A stretch of DNA of 17,808 bases from an uncultured Ruminococcus sp. Lineage in GTDB: Bacteria > Bacillota > Clostridia > Oscillospirales > Ruminococcaceae. Within the stretch, counting starts at the first letter, position 1; the number at the start of each line of letters is the position of its first letter. Positions 6,245 to 12,458 of the stretch are shown in pieces. The stretch spans positions 1 through 17,808 of the forward strand of contig CAMWXM010000027.1 of the NCBI GenBank assembly GCA_947178195.1, given 5' to 3'. The notes under the pieces were generated by a model, which did not search any database, was not told where the DNA came from, and worked only from the letters and a program-made list of their open reading frames with translations. The translations under genes and the position numbers were made by a program.

Positions 6245-6430
6245 TTGATTAAGTTTGATGTGTACGAACTTCCTGATAACAAAGACGATGAGTTTAAACA
6301 TCATGTAGAATATCGTGAGTATCCCGAAGAGGAGAAACGGCATTGCAATTTATGTGTAGTGTGCGGATTCCCTTCATATCCGAAATGTAGGGAATGGTGT
6401 CCACACCAGGGTTTTAATAATGAGGACTGA
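6245..6430 (+). CDS. Small cysteine-rich, probable zinc-binding protein
   Basis: A 61-residue protein. Start is TTG 6245, ten bases after AAAGGAG; the ATG at 6236 is followed at once by a stop and no in-frame ATG is near. The N-terminal half is acidic and charged. The C-terminal half, from residue 34, has C-x2-C-x2-C (CNLCVVC), then C, C and H within KCREWCPH, enough ligands for one or more zinc ions. No family is recognised. The TGA stop lies within the 5' arm of the following terminator hairpin. Confidence 0.65.
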   Translation: MIKFDVYELPDNKDDEFKHHVEYREYPEEEKRHCNLCVVCGFPSYPKCREWCPHQGFNNED

Positions 6431-6456
6431 GATAAAAATCTTAGCCCTTTTTTTTT
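6427..6456 (+). terminator. Intrinsic terminator overlapping stop codon
   Basis: CTGAGAT (6427-6433), loop AAAA, ATCTTAG (6438-6444), with one G-T wobble, then CCC and nine T's (6448-6456). The stop codon TGA (6428-6430) of the preceding gene is in the left arm. Confidence 0.75.
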
Positions 6457-6475
6457 GCCAATTTTTCCACCGACT

Positions 6476-6513
6476 TTGTTTTAACAAAAAGCAGTTGCTA
6501 TTTTAGAATAGCA
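6476..6513 (+). promoter_or_regulatory. Possible promoter and hairpin before 6534 gene
   Basis: TTGTTT (6476-6481), 17 bases, TATTTT (6499-6504) is a weak promoter candidate just after a terminator. TGCTATT (6496-6502) and AATAGCA (6507-6513) form a seven-base-pair hairpin with a four-base loop, ending shortly before the ribosome binding site. Promoter activity is unsure; the hairpin is directly visible. Confidence 0.3.
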
Positions 6514-6533
6514 GTTGAAAGGAGAAAAGGATT

Positions 6534-6788
6534 ATGGAAAGTGAAATTACATTTGCAGGAGGATCTGTTCCAGTGGCAGTAGCAGCAAGGGTGTATCAAA
6601 AGGATGCATCATGGGTAAGAGCAGGGATCATATCTGGATGGCTGCCGATTGGAAAGGCAACAAGGAACGGGAAGCTTATAACTAAAATTGAAGAGATGGA
6701 TTCAAGGTATGGGCGAATCAATTATTATATTTCGCCAAAACTGCTTTATGAAGAAACAGGTTATTTTTGGAAAGGAGAGAAACGCTAG
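6534..6788 (+). CDS. HTH-like DNA-binding protein, possible excisionase
   Basis: An 84-residue basic protein. Residues 11-45 (VPVAVAARVYQKDASWVRAG, then IISGWLPIGKATR) look like a winged-helix or excisionase-type helix-turn-helix: a helix, a turn, a second helix beginning KDASWVRAGI, then a wing with G-W-L-P-I-G. The C-terminus contains RINYYISPKLLYEETGYFW, a segment I associate with a conserved group of Clostridia phage proteins. Excisionases are usually small, basic and near the integrase, which fits, but the assignment is an inference. AAGGAGA lies 8-10 bases upstream. It ends right at the next gene (TAG then ATG). Confidence 0.55.
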   Translation: MESEITFAGGSVPVAVAARVYQKDASWVRAGIISGWLPIGKATRNGKLITKIEEMDSRYGRINYYISPKLLYEETGYFWKGEKR

Positions 6789-7208
6789 ATGGGAATGAAA
6801 TTACGGCCTGAATTATCAAAGAAAAATAAATATTGGATCGAACGGCATCGTTATTATGAGTTAAAGCATTTTTGTTTACAGTATCAAGTATGGAAAAACG
6901 CATATGCATCATTGGATGGGCTGAGCAAGAGGCCTGCTGATTTAGAGTTGTTTGTTAAACAGAATATACATAGTGATCCGACAGCCAAATGTGCGGAAGC
7001 AAAAGCGTTTTATTCAGATCGAATGGAACTGATTGAGAAAACAGCAAAGATTGCTGATGTGGAGTTGGCAGATTATATTTTAAAAGGGGTAACAGAAGGG
7101 ATATCCTATGATTATCTTAAAGCTAAGTTAGAAATTCCATGTTCTAAGGATACTTATTATGATCGATATAGAAGATTTTTCTGGCTTCTGAATAAAGAGA
7201 GAAAATAA
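6789..7208 (+). CDS. Conserved phage protein, possible transcriptional regulator
   Basis: A 139-residue protein that begins directly after the stop of the preceding gene, with GGAGA in the end of that gene as ribosome binding site. It is largely helical: residues 14-40 hold many aromatic residues (KYWIERHRYYELKHFCLQY), and residues 93-135 contain ADYILKGVTEGISYDYLKAK, then IPCSKDTYYDRYRRFFWLL, which looks like a helix-turn-helix resembling sigma-factor region 4 or ArpU-type phage regulators. DNA binding is a guess from this shape. Its pairing with the HTH-like gene before it supports a regulatory role. Confidence 0.5.
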   Translation: MGMKLRPELSKKNKYWIERHRYYELKHFCLQYQVWKNAYASLDGLSKRPADLELFVKQNIHSDPTAKCAEAKAFYSDRMELIEKTAKIADVELADYILKGVTEGISYDYLKAKLEIPCSKDTYYDRYRRFFWLLNKERK

Positions 7209-7333
7209 TCCGTACGCAGGCGACGGAAAAACATGTTATTGTGATATTTGAAAAAATATAAACTTGCTGTTTCCGCATTAATCGCAAGGCCTTTTATGGA
7301 ACTGTAGATTGATTTTATGGAAAGGAGATTGAA

Positions 7334-7729
7334 ATGAAGGAAATCAGAGAGTTGTTGGAAGAAGAAATTAAAGGAGAATTCGAGGCTTTGTCTTCTTTGG
7401 AATTTGGAAGTAAAGAACATTCAATGGCGGTTGATAATCTGACTGCTTTGTATAAGCTGAGAATTGAGGATGCAAGATGCAGAAGGGAAACGGAAGAGAA
7501 GCGTTTTGCCAATGAACAGGAACAGATGTTTAAACGTGAACAGTTTGCGGAACAGGTAAAAGATCGATATTTCAAGCTTGGAATGGAAACTGCAGGTTTA
7601 ATATTGCCATTGTTGTTTTATGCAATATGGATGCGAAAGGGATTTAAGTTCGAGGAAAGTGGAACATTTACTTCCACAACATTTAGGGGATTATTCAGTC
7701 GTTTCAGACCTACAAAGAAAATTGTTTGA
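7334..7729 (+). CDS. Membrane-anchored coiled-coil phage protein
   Basis: A 131-residue protein with GGAGA eight bases before ATG. Residues 1-80 are strongly charged and predicted helical, probably coiled coil; residues 84-97 (MGLILPLLFYAIW-like; actual text ETAGLILPLLFYAIWM) form a single membrane helix; the tail (FTSTTFRGLFSRFRPTKK) is basic. Such a layout places the coiled coil and the tail on opposite sides of the membrane. No characterised family is recognised. A 125-base gap before it (7209-7333) shows no gene. A terminator follows at 7752. Confidence 0.6.
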   Translation: MKEIRELLEEEIKGEFEALSSLEFGSKEHSMAVDNLTALYKLRIEDARCRRETEEKRFANEQEQMFKREQFAEQVKDRYFKLGMETAGLILPLLFYAIWMRKGFKFEESGTFTSTTFRGLFSRFRPTKKIV

Positions 7730-7751
7730 CGATTAAAAGGATTAGGAGAAT

Positions 7752-7789
7752 AAGCTTATGTCAAGATTGGGCATGAGCTTTTCTTTTTT
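7752..7789 (+). terminator. Intrinsic terminator, overlapped by a possible leader ORF
   Basis: AAGCTTATG (7752-7760), 11-base loop, CATGAGCTT (7772-7780), one wobble pair, then TTCTTTTTT. A possible 31-codon ORF (ATG 7758 to TGA 7851-7853) with GGAG nine bases upstream begins in the left arm. Confidence 0.7.
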
Positions 7790-7842
7790 ACACATTTTTC
7801 GTAGGAGATGTTACGGAAATAAAAACGAAAGGAGATATTTTT

Positions 7843-8052
7843 ATGATGTTTGATTATCAAATTGAAAAGAGCAAGAATACTTTAAAGGCATTGTACAGAT
7901 TTGGCAATGAAATGCACTATAAAGGATGTATGAAAGGTTTTGTGATAGGTTCGGTTGCAACATTATCTGTTTGTGTCTTGGGAGGAGTTATCCTGGGAAT
8001 TACTCAGGGATTTCATAAAGGTGAGTTTAAAAATTTCGAGGAGGAGTCCTAA
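7843..8052 (+). CDS. Small single-pass membrane protein
   Basis: A 69-residue protein beginning at ATG 7843 (ATG 7846 is possible), with AAAGGAG upstream. Residues 30-52 (FVIGSVATLSVCVLGGVILG) form one membrane segment; the N-terminal side is rich in K, R and aromatic residues and the tail is acidic, ending NFEEES. Positive N-terminal flank suggests the N-terminus is in the cytoplasm. No family is recognised. The stop codon TAA is inside the loop of the following terminator hairpin, and the last residues (EES) are encoded by its left arm. Confidence 0.6.
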   Translation: MMFDYQIEKSKNTLKALYRFGNEMHYKGCMKGFVIGSVATLSVCVLGGVILGITQGFHKGEFKNFEEES

Positions 8053-8069
8053 ATAGGGATTCTATTTTT
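8044..8069 (+). terminator. Intrinsic terminator with stop codon in the loop
   Basis: GAGTCC (8044-8049) pairs with GGATTC (8057-8062), one wobble, loop of seven bases that holds the TAA stop (8050-8052), followed by TATTTTT. Confidence 0.6.
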
Positions 8070-8085
8070 GGTTTAGGAGAAAAGT

Positions 8086-8445
8086 ATGCGGTATCATTAT
8101 GAGAAGCCGGCAATTTATTTGTCGCTGTATGGAAAACTTTATATTTGCAGACATCCTGTTTATGACAAATGCACTCTGTTTCAAATAGGAGATAAAGGGC
8201 TTGCGGTGATACAGCAGCGTTTTGATTCTGAGAAAAAAGTTACTTGGTGGAGTGAGGTAGATCCGTGGCTGACAGATGATTTATATTTACATCCAAAGTT
8301 TAAGGAGTATTTTGATGAGCGGGCAGGAAAGTGTACAGACGGTTTATACCCAACGGTAACAGTCCGTCAGATTATGTGGGCGTTGAAAATGAAGCCAATG
8401 CCAAAAGAACGATGGGAAACTGTGTTTGACAGGCGAGATATTTAG
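8086..8445 (+). CDS. Conserved hypothetical phage protein
   Basis: A 119-residue soluble protein with AGGAG eight bases before ATG. It is rich in aromatic residues (MRYHYEKPAIYLSLYGKLYICRHPV-type start; TWWSEVDPWLTDDLYLHPKF in the middle) and ends KERWETVFDRRDI. The residue pattern suggests a compact alpha/beta fold. I associate this kind of sequence with conserved accessory proteins of Clostridia phages but know no function. It is the only clearly soluble product in the part of the operon from 7334 to 9913. Confidence 0.6.
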   Translation: MRYHYEKPAIYLSLYGKLYICRHPVYDKCTLFQIGDKGLAVIQQRFDSEKKVTWWSEVDPWLTDDLYLHPKFKEYFDERAGKCTDGLYPTVTVRQIMWALKMKPMPKERWETVFDRRDI

Positions 8446-8553
8446 CGAAAATTATTATTTAGCTTGACAAGGTTTTATAGAATATGTTGGAGTGGGAATA
8501 TTGAGGGCTGCGCAAAAAACACATGTTATTTTATGAAAGGAGGATGTTGCTTT

Positions 8554-8715
8554 ATGAAAAAAGAGAAATTGATAAAACTGATCGGATTTACAGCGACTTT
8601 AATCGGGTTGGGAGCTTCGCTCGTGACAGATTGGGTTAATGAACAGAAAATGGATGAGAAAATAGAGGAAAAAGTAAGTGAAGCGCTTGCCGAAAAAAAT
8701 GAAGAGGAGTCTTGA
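8554..8715 (+). CDS. Small single-pass membrane protein
   Basis: A 53-residue protein. ATG 8554 is ten bases after AAAGGAGG; a longer reading from 8464 has no site. The N-terminus is basic (MKKEKLIK), residues 8-25 (KLIGFTATLIGLGASLV) form one membrane helix, and the rest is a highly charged helix ending AEKNEEES. The same terminal EES, encoded by a terminator arm, occurs in the membrane proteins ending at 8052 and 9913. No family is recognised. Confidence 0.6.
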   Translation: MKKEKLIKLIGFTATLIGLGASLVTDWVNEQKMDEKIEEKVSEALAEKNEEES

Positions 8716-8734
8716 TTAGGGACTCTTTATTTTT
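8704..8734 (+). terminator. Intrinsic terminator with stop codon in the loop
   Basis: GAGTC (8707-8711) pairs with GACTC (8721-8725), extendable outward by wobble pairs, then TTTATTTTT. The stop TGA (8713-8715) of the preceding gene is in the loop. Confidence 0.65.
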
Positions 8735-8749
8735 CAGAAAGGAGAACAT

Positions 8750-9574
8750 ATGGGAAATTTAAATTTTGGCGCTATTGCCAAAGGGATGAAAATAACAATA
8801 AAAAAGCATAGTCCGGAGATTTTAACCGGAATAGGCATTACTGGAATGGTTACTGCAACGATACTGGCTGTAAAAGCAACTCCGAAGGCATTAATTCTTA
8901 TTGAGAAGGAATTGTCCAAGCAAAATCAAATTTTGCGAGATGAGGCTGAAGAAAATGGCTGCGAGGAATGTAAACAAGTTTCAAAGCTTTCTGTGATTGA
9001 AATGATGAAAACAACTTGGATTTGTTATATTCCGGCAGGCGTTACTGGTATATTGTCTGTTGGATGCCTGATTGGAGCAAATTCGGTTCATATACGACGC
9101 AGGGCGGCGCTTGTTGCGGCTTATAGTTTGTCAGAGTCAGCTTTGAAGGAGTATCAGGAGAAAGTTGTGGAAACGATTGGGGAGAAGAAAGAACAGACTG
9201 TAAGGGATGCAGTTGCAAAGGATAAGATGCAACAAAATCCGGTAACGGCTCACGATATTATCATTACTGAAAGTGGAAATACGCTTTGTTATGATGTAAT
9301 TTCAGGTCGATATTTTAAATCAGATATAGAAAAAATCAAAAAAGCAGAAAATGAATTAAACCGACTGATGAGGGATGATATGTATATTTCTCTCAATGAT
9401 TTTTATTTTGAGATTGGGTTGAGAGACATTAAACTTGGAGATGATCTCGGCTGGAATATACAAGATGGTTATATTGATTTGAATTTCAGCTCACAATTGG
9501 CGAGTGATGGGACTCCTTGCTTAGTTATTGATTACAATTATGGTCCAAAATATGATTATCGACAGTTAATGTAA
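8750..9574 (+). CDS. DUF6353-like phage membrane protein (copy 1)
   Basis: A 274-residue protein with AAAGGAG ahead of ATG. The N-terminus reads IKKHSPEILTGIGITGMVTA, beginning membrane segment 1 (about residues 23-44); segment 2 is about residues 91-113 (WICYIPAGVTGILSVGCLIG). Between them is a charged helix; afterwards comes a soluble C-terminal domain with ALVAAYSLSESALKEYQEKV and a beta-rich region ending VIDYNYGPKYDYR. This pattern fits DUF6353, known only from phages of Clostridia and of unknown function. It has a paralogue at 10762-11694. The topology suggests a large domain on the cytoplasmic side. Confidence 0.68.
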   Translation: MGNLNFGAIAKGMKITIKKHSPEILTGIGITGMVTATILAVKATPKALILIEKELSKQNQILRDEAEENGCEECKQVSKLSVIEMMKTTWICYIPAGVTGILSVGCLIGANSVHIRRRAALVAAYSLSESALKEYQEKVVETIGEKKEQTVRDAVAKDKMQQNPVTAHDIIITESGNTLCYDVISGRYFKSDIEKIKKAENELNRLMRDDMYISLNDFYFEIGLRDIKLGDDLGWNIQDGYIDLNFSSQLASDGTPCLVIDYNYGPKYDYRQLM

Positions 9575-9640
9575 GTTGCTTCGCGTCATTTACACATTCT
9601 TTAATGGAAAAAACTTTTACATACGAAAGGAGAATTTATT

Positions 9641-9913
9641 ATGGATAACAACGAAATTATAACGAACGAAGAGGTTGTTGAGATTGCTTCAGAGGAAAAT
9701 GCTCAGGTTTGTTTAAAAAAAAGTTTTAAGGTTGCAGCTGGTATCGGATTGGCGGCTATAGCGGGCATGATTGTCTACAAGTATGCTGCTAAACCAATAT
9801 TGGCAAAAATCAAAGCTAATAAGGAACAGTCGGAAAGTTCTCAAGTTATTATCATTGACAACGATGAGGTTGTAGTTGAAAATGACAAAGAATCCGGCGA
9901 CGAAGAGTCCTGA
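9641..9913 (+). CDS. Small single-pass membrane protein
   Basis: A 90-residue protein with AAAGGAG eight bases before ATG. The N-terminal 25 residues are acidic; residues 27-48 (SFKVAAGIGLAAIAGMIVYK) form one membrane segment with basic residues on both sides; the C-terminal tail is acidic (IIIDNDEVVVEN) and ends in DEES. It lies 66 bases after the first DUF6353-like gene. No family is recognised. The end of the gene shares GARGAGTCC-stop with two other membrane genes, although the hairpin here is weaker. Confidence 0.6.
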   Translation: MDNNEIITNEEVVEIASEENAQVCLKKSFKVAAGIGLAAIAGMIVYKYAAKPILAKIKANKEQSESSQVIIIDNDEVVVENDKESGDEES

Positions 9914-9943
9914 ATATTTTAATAGGATGTTTAATTATGGGAG

Positions 9944-9973
9944 AGCGTCTTTAGCATGACGCTTTTCCTTTTT
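9944..9973 (+). terminator. Intrinsic terminator
   Basis: AGCGTC (9944-9949), eight-base loop, GACGCT (9958-9963), then TTTCCTTTTTT. Lies between the membrane gene ending at 9913 and the ribosome binding site of the gene at 9994. Confidence 0.7.
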
Positions 9974-9993
9974 TATTTTAAGGAGGATATTGG

Positions 9994-10611
9994 ATGATGG
10001 ATGATTATAAGTCGAATTCTCATAAATCAAAGGAAGTGCGTTCTGATGATGTTTCTGGGAAAAAAGTTGAGAAAGCGGTTACTTCTTCAGCAAAAGTAAG
10101 AAAAAAAAATGAAATGCAAAGAATTGCAGATGTCTTTATTTCAGAGGATATTAGCAATGTAAAAACTTATATTTTAATGGATGTGCTTGTTCCGTCAATT
10201 AAGAAAGCGGTTTCGGATATTGTGACAAATGGGATTGATATGATTCTATATGGAGAAACGAAAAAAGGCGGAAAAAAGTCAACTGCCTCTAAAATTTCAT
10301 ATCGTAATTATTATGAGCGCGATAATGAACGCAGAAGTGAACGCATTTCAACAGGAAAACGGAATGGATATGACTATGATGATCTTATTTTTGAAACACG
10401 AGGAGATGCGGAAGCAGTTTTAGACGCCATGAACGATATTATCAGTCAATATGATGTTGTTAGTGTTGGAGATTTGTATGATCTTGCGAATGTTTCTACA
10501 GATAATTATGCAGTTAATAAGTATGGGTGGACAGATATTCGTGGATGTAAGTGCATTCGCGTCAGGGATGGTTATGTTCTTAAGCTCCCGCCCGTGCTTC
10601 CAATAAATTAA
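9994..10611 (+). CDS. Conserved hypothetical phage protein
   Basis: A 205-residue soluble protein (ATG 9994 or 9997) with AAGGAGG about eight bases upstream. The first 45 residues are charged and likely disordered, including a lysine run encoded by nine A's. The middle (VFISEDISNVKTYILMDVLV, then SIKKAVSDIVTNGIDMIL) is helical; a basic, low-complexity stretch follows (RNYYERDNERRSERIS). The C-terminal domain from about residue 125 (YDDLIFETRGDAEAVLDAMN, then YDVVSVGDLYDLA, then NKYGWTDIRGCKCIRVRDGY) is well structured and looks conserved among phages. No function is known to me; structural or nucleic-acid association is possible because of the basic segment. Confidence 0.62.
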   Translation: MMDDYKSNSHKSKEVRSDDVSGKKVEKAVTSSAKVRKKNEMQRIADVFISEDISNVKTYILMDVLVPSIKKAVSDIVTNGIDMILYGETKKGGKKSTASKISYRNYYERDNERRSERISTGKRNGYDYDDLIFETRGDAEAVLDAMNDIISQYDVVSVGDLYDLANVSTDNYAVNKYGWTDIRGCKCIRVRDGYVLKLPPVLPIN

Positions 10612-10624
10612 AGGGAGGTTGTTT

Positions 10625-10738
10625 ATGACAAGGGGGTATTATACATTTTATGGATATTTTGGTTTTGCATTTGGCCGTTGGCTGTTGTTTGCTACAGAGG
10701 CAGAGTATTACGAGTATATTGATGGTATGATTATTTAA
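10625..10738 (+). CDS. Phage microprotein, 37 residues
   Basis: A short gene with GGGAGG about eight bases before ATG. The product is rich in Tyr, Phe and Gly (GYYTFYGYFGFAFGRW) followed by LLFATEAEYYEYIDGMII. The ribosome binding site, the fit in the gap between two genes (13 bases after the first and 24 before the second) and the non-random composition argue that it is real. The ending F-A-T-E-x-E-Y is reminiscent of other small phage proteins. Function unknown. Confidence 0.6.
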   Translation: MTRGYYTFYGYFGFAFGRWLLFATEAEYYEYIDGMII

Positions 10739-10761
10739 ACGAATAAGGAGGATATTGCATA

Positions 10762-11694
10762 ATGAAAAAATTAGAGTTTATTGTAAAAATGAAGAAAAAC
10801 TTATATAAGGCTGGTTTGCAGATCAAAAAACATAGTCCAGAGATTCTTGCAGCAGTTGGCATTGCCGGCGTTGTTGTTAGCACAGTTATGGCATGTAAGG
10901 CAACGACAAAGGTGGATGCTGTTCTGGAAAAATCCAAGAATGATATTGATAAAATCCACAATGTAATGAACGATGCAGCTTTGGCAGAGGAATATTCACA
11001 GGAGGACGGTCGGAGAGATTTGGCGATTGCCTATGCTCAGACTGGAGTTAAGTTGGCTAAAATTTATGCCCCTGCGGTGTCACTTGGTGTTTTGTCCCTA
11101 ACGGCTATTTTAGCATCTAACAATATTCTTCGTAAGAGGAATGTGGCTCTGGCAGCTGCTTATGCTACAGTGGATAAAGGTTACAAGGAGTATCGAAACC
11201 GGGTAATTGAGCGTTTTGGCCAAGATGTTGACCATGAGTTAAAGTATAATATTAAGGCGAAGAAATTCAAAGAAACTGTTGTTGATGAAAAGACAGGTAA
11301 GGAGAACAAGATAAAAAAAGAAGTTAATATTGCTTCTATTGACGAATATAGCGATTATGCCCGTTTTTTTGATTCAAGCAGTCCTTATTGGGATAAAGAT
11401 CCTGAGTATAATTTGATGTTTTTAAAAGCGGAACAGAATTACGCAAATGACCGCCTAAAAGCAAGAGGTTATGTCTATTTAAATGAGGTATATGAAAGAC
11501 TTGGCATTCCTTCGACAAAAGCAGGACAGATTGTTGGATGGGTTTATGATTCAGAGAATGCTGTTGGGGATAATTTTGTTGATTTTGGTATTTATGACAT
11601 CTATAAAGAAAAAGCCCGTGATTTTGTAAATGGGTATGAGCCTGTGATTTTATTGGATTTCAACGTAGATGGCAATATTCTTGATTCGATGTGA
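10762..11694 (+). CDS. DUF6353-like phage membrane protein (copy 2)
   Basis: A 310-residue paralogue of the product of 8750-9574. AAGGAGG precedes ATG by about 11 bases. The N-terminus contains IKKHSPEILAAVGIAGVVVS, nearly the same as in copy 1, beginning membrane segment 1 (about residues 28-48). Segment 2 is about residues 99-123 (IYAPAVSLGVLSLTAILA), followed by a positively charged stop and ALAAAYATVDKGYKEYRNRV, also matched in copy 1. The C-terminal 150 residues form a soluble domain with aspartates and aromatics (YARFFDSSSPYWDKDPEYN, then YVYLNEVYERLGI). The phage-only family has no known function. Confidence 0.7.
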   Translation: MKKLEFIVKMKKNLYKAGLQIKKHSPEILAAVGIAGVVVSTVMACKATTKVDAVLEKSKNDIDKIHNVMNDAALAEEYSQEDGRRDLAIAYAQTGVKLAKIYAPAVSLGVLSLTAILASNNILRKRNVALAAAYATVDKGYKEYRNRVIERFGQDVDHELKYNIKAKKFKETVVDEKTGKENKIKKEVNIASIDEYSDYARFFDSSSPYWDKDPEYNLMFLKAEQNYANDRLKARGYVYLNEVYERLGIPSTKAGQIVGWVYDSENAVGDNFVDFGIYDIYKEKARDFVNGYEPVILLDFNVDGNILDSM

Positions 11695-11802
11695 ATGAAT
11701 GGTTTGACTAGACCAAGCAGTGGAAATTGGCACAAGGATATATTTGATTTTCCAATGTTAGCGTTCTGGTCTGAGGATGATAGGCAGGTGGATTTGGAGT
11801 GA
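11695..11802 (+). CDS. Phage microprotein, 35 residues
   Basis: A 35-residue frame that exactly fills the gap between two genes: ATG starts right after the upstream TGA (TGAATG), and its own TGA overlaps the next GTG (GTGA). No clear Shine-Dalgarno sequence is seen, so translation would rely on coupling. The sequence (NWHKDIFDFPMLAFWSEDD) is acidic and aromatic. The tight fit at both ends supports a real gene; length alone does not. Confidence 0.5.
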   Translation: MNGLTRPSSGNWHKDIFDFPMLAFWSEDDRQVDLE

Positions 11803-12356
11803 GCAAAAGATTAAAGACAATTATATTTTTTTCTTTGCCAATATTACTAGTTTTCTTTGTTTGCTGCATCAGTACAGCTGACAACGAAGAAGAACTGACG
11901 ACTACTGTTAAGATCGAGATCGTGGAATTAGTAACAATTGATTATAAACCTGTAGACGCAGATCCGTATATAACGACAGAAAAACTGTTTATAGAAGAGA
12001 AAAATAAAGTGTCAGACAAAGATATAGAATTGATAGCGCTGGTTACTATGGCAGAGGCTGAGGGCGAGTGTGAAGAGGGGAAAAGATTAGTTATTGACAC
12101 TATTTTGAATCGGGTGGATTCTGAATATTTTCCGGATAATGTGTTTGATGTGGTATATCAACCTCATCAGTTTTCCTCTATGTGGAATGGGAGAGTAGAT
12201 CGCTGTGAGGTCAGGGAGGATATTTGCAGGCTTGTCAGAGAGGAATTAGAATGTCGAATGAATAACGATGCAGTGTTTTTTACAGCTGGTCGTTATAGTA
12301 ATTATGGTGTGCCTATGTTTCAGATAGGTAATCATTATTTTTCTAGTTATGAATGA
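11799..12356 (+). CDS. SleB-like cell-wall hydrolase with N-terminal membrane anchor
   Basis: A 185-residue protein starting at GTG 11799, eight bases after AGGTGG and overlapping the gene upstream. Residues 1-25 are a basic, then hydrophobic signal or anchor (KTIIFFSLPILLVFFVCCIS). From residue 73 the sequence follows the SleB/CwlJ hydrolase family (PF07486): LIALVTMAEAEGE with the likely catalytic glutamate, VIDTILNRVDSEYFPDNVFD, then QPHQFSSMWNGR and a final NHYFSS. These enzymes cut peptidoglycan in spore cortex or vegetative wall. It is far from the holin genes and among early genes, so it may act in wall remodelling rather than final lysis, though it could supply the missing lysin activity. 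Confidence 0.8.
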   Translation: MSKRLKTIIFFSLPILLVFFVCCISTADNEEELTTTVKIEIVELVTIDYKPVDADPYITTEKLFIEEKNKVSDKDIELIALVTMAEAEGECEEGKRLVIDTILNRVDSEYFPDNVFDVVYQPHQFSSMWNGRVDRCEVREDICRLVREELECRMNNDAVFFTAGRYSNYGVPMFQIGNHYFSSYE

Positions 12357-12371
12357 AGGAGGATGATTTTA

Positions 12372-12458
12372 TTGAGTGGATCTATATTTTTTGGAGGATT
12401 AGTTTTTACTGTTATGACTATTAAAAACGATGAGAAGGGTGGAATTGATGATGAATAA
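12372..12458 (+). CDS. Possible phage membrane microprotein, 28 residues
   Basis: TTG 12372 is nine bases after a full AGGAGG (12357-12362) that serves no other start. The frame encodes SGSIFFGGLVFTVMTIK, a short membrane helix, followed by an acidic tail (NDEKGGIDDE), and its TAA overlaps the beginning of the next gene. Strong site and membrane helix make it plausible; the TTG start and short length keep confidence moderate. Confidence 0.45.
   Translation: MSGSIFFGGLVFTVMTIKNDEKGGIDDE

Noticed and set aside
7726..7754. TTGACG-17-AATAAG promoter-like pair
   Set aside because: The -10 match is weak and it would start a transcript within a terminator; not listed as a feature.
8464..8502. TTGACA promoter-like -35 box
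   Set aside because: No acceptable -10 box at 16-18 bases; probably chance in AT-rich DNA.
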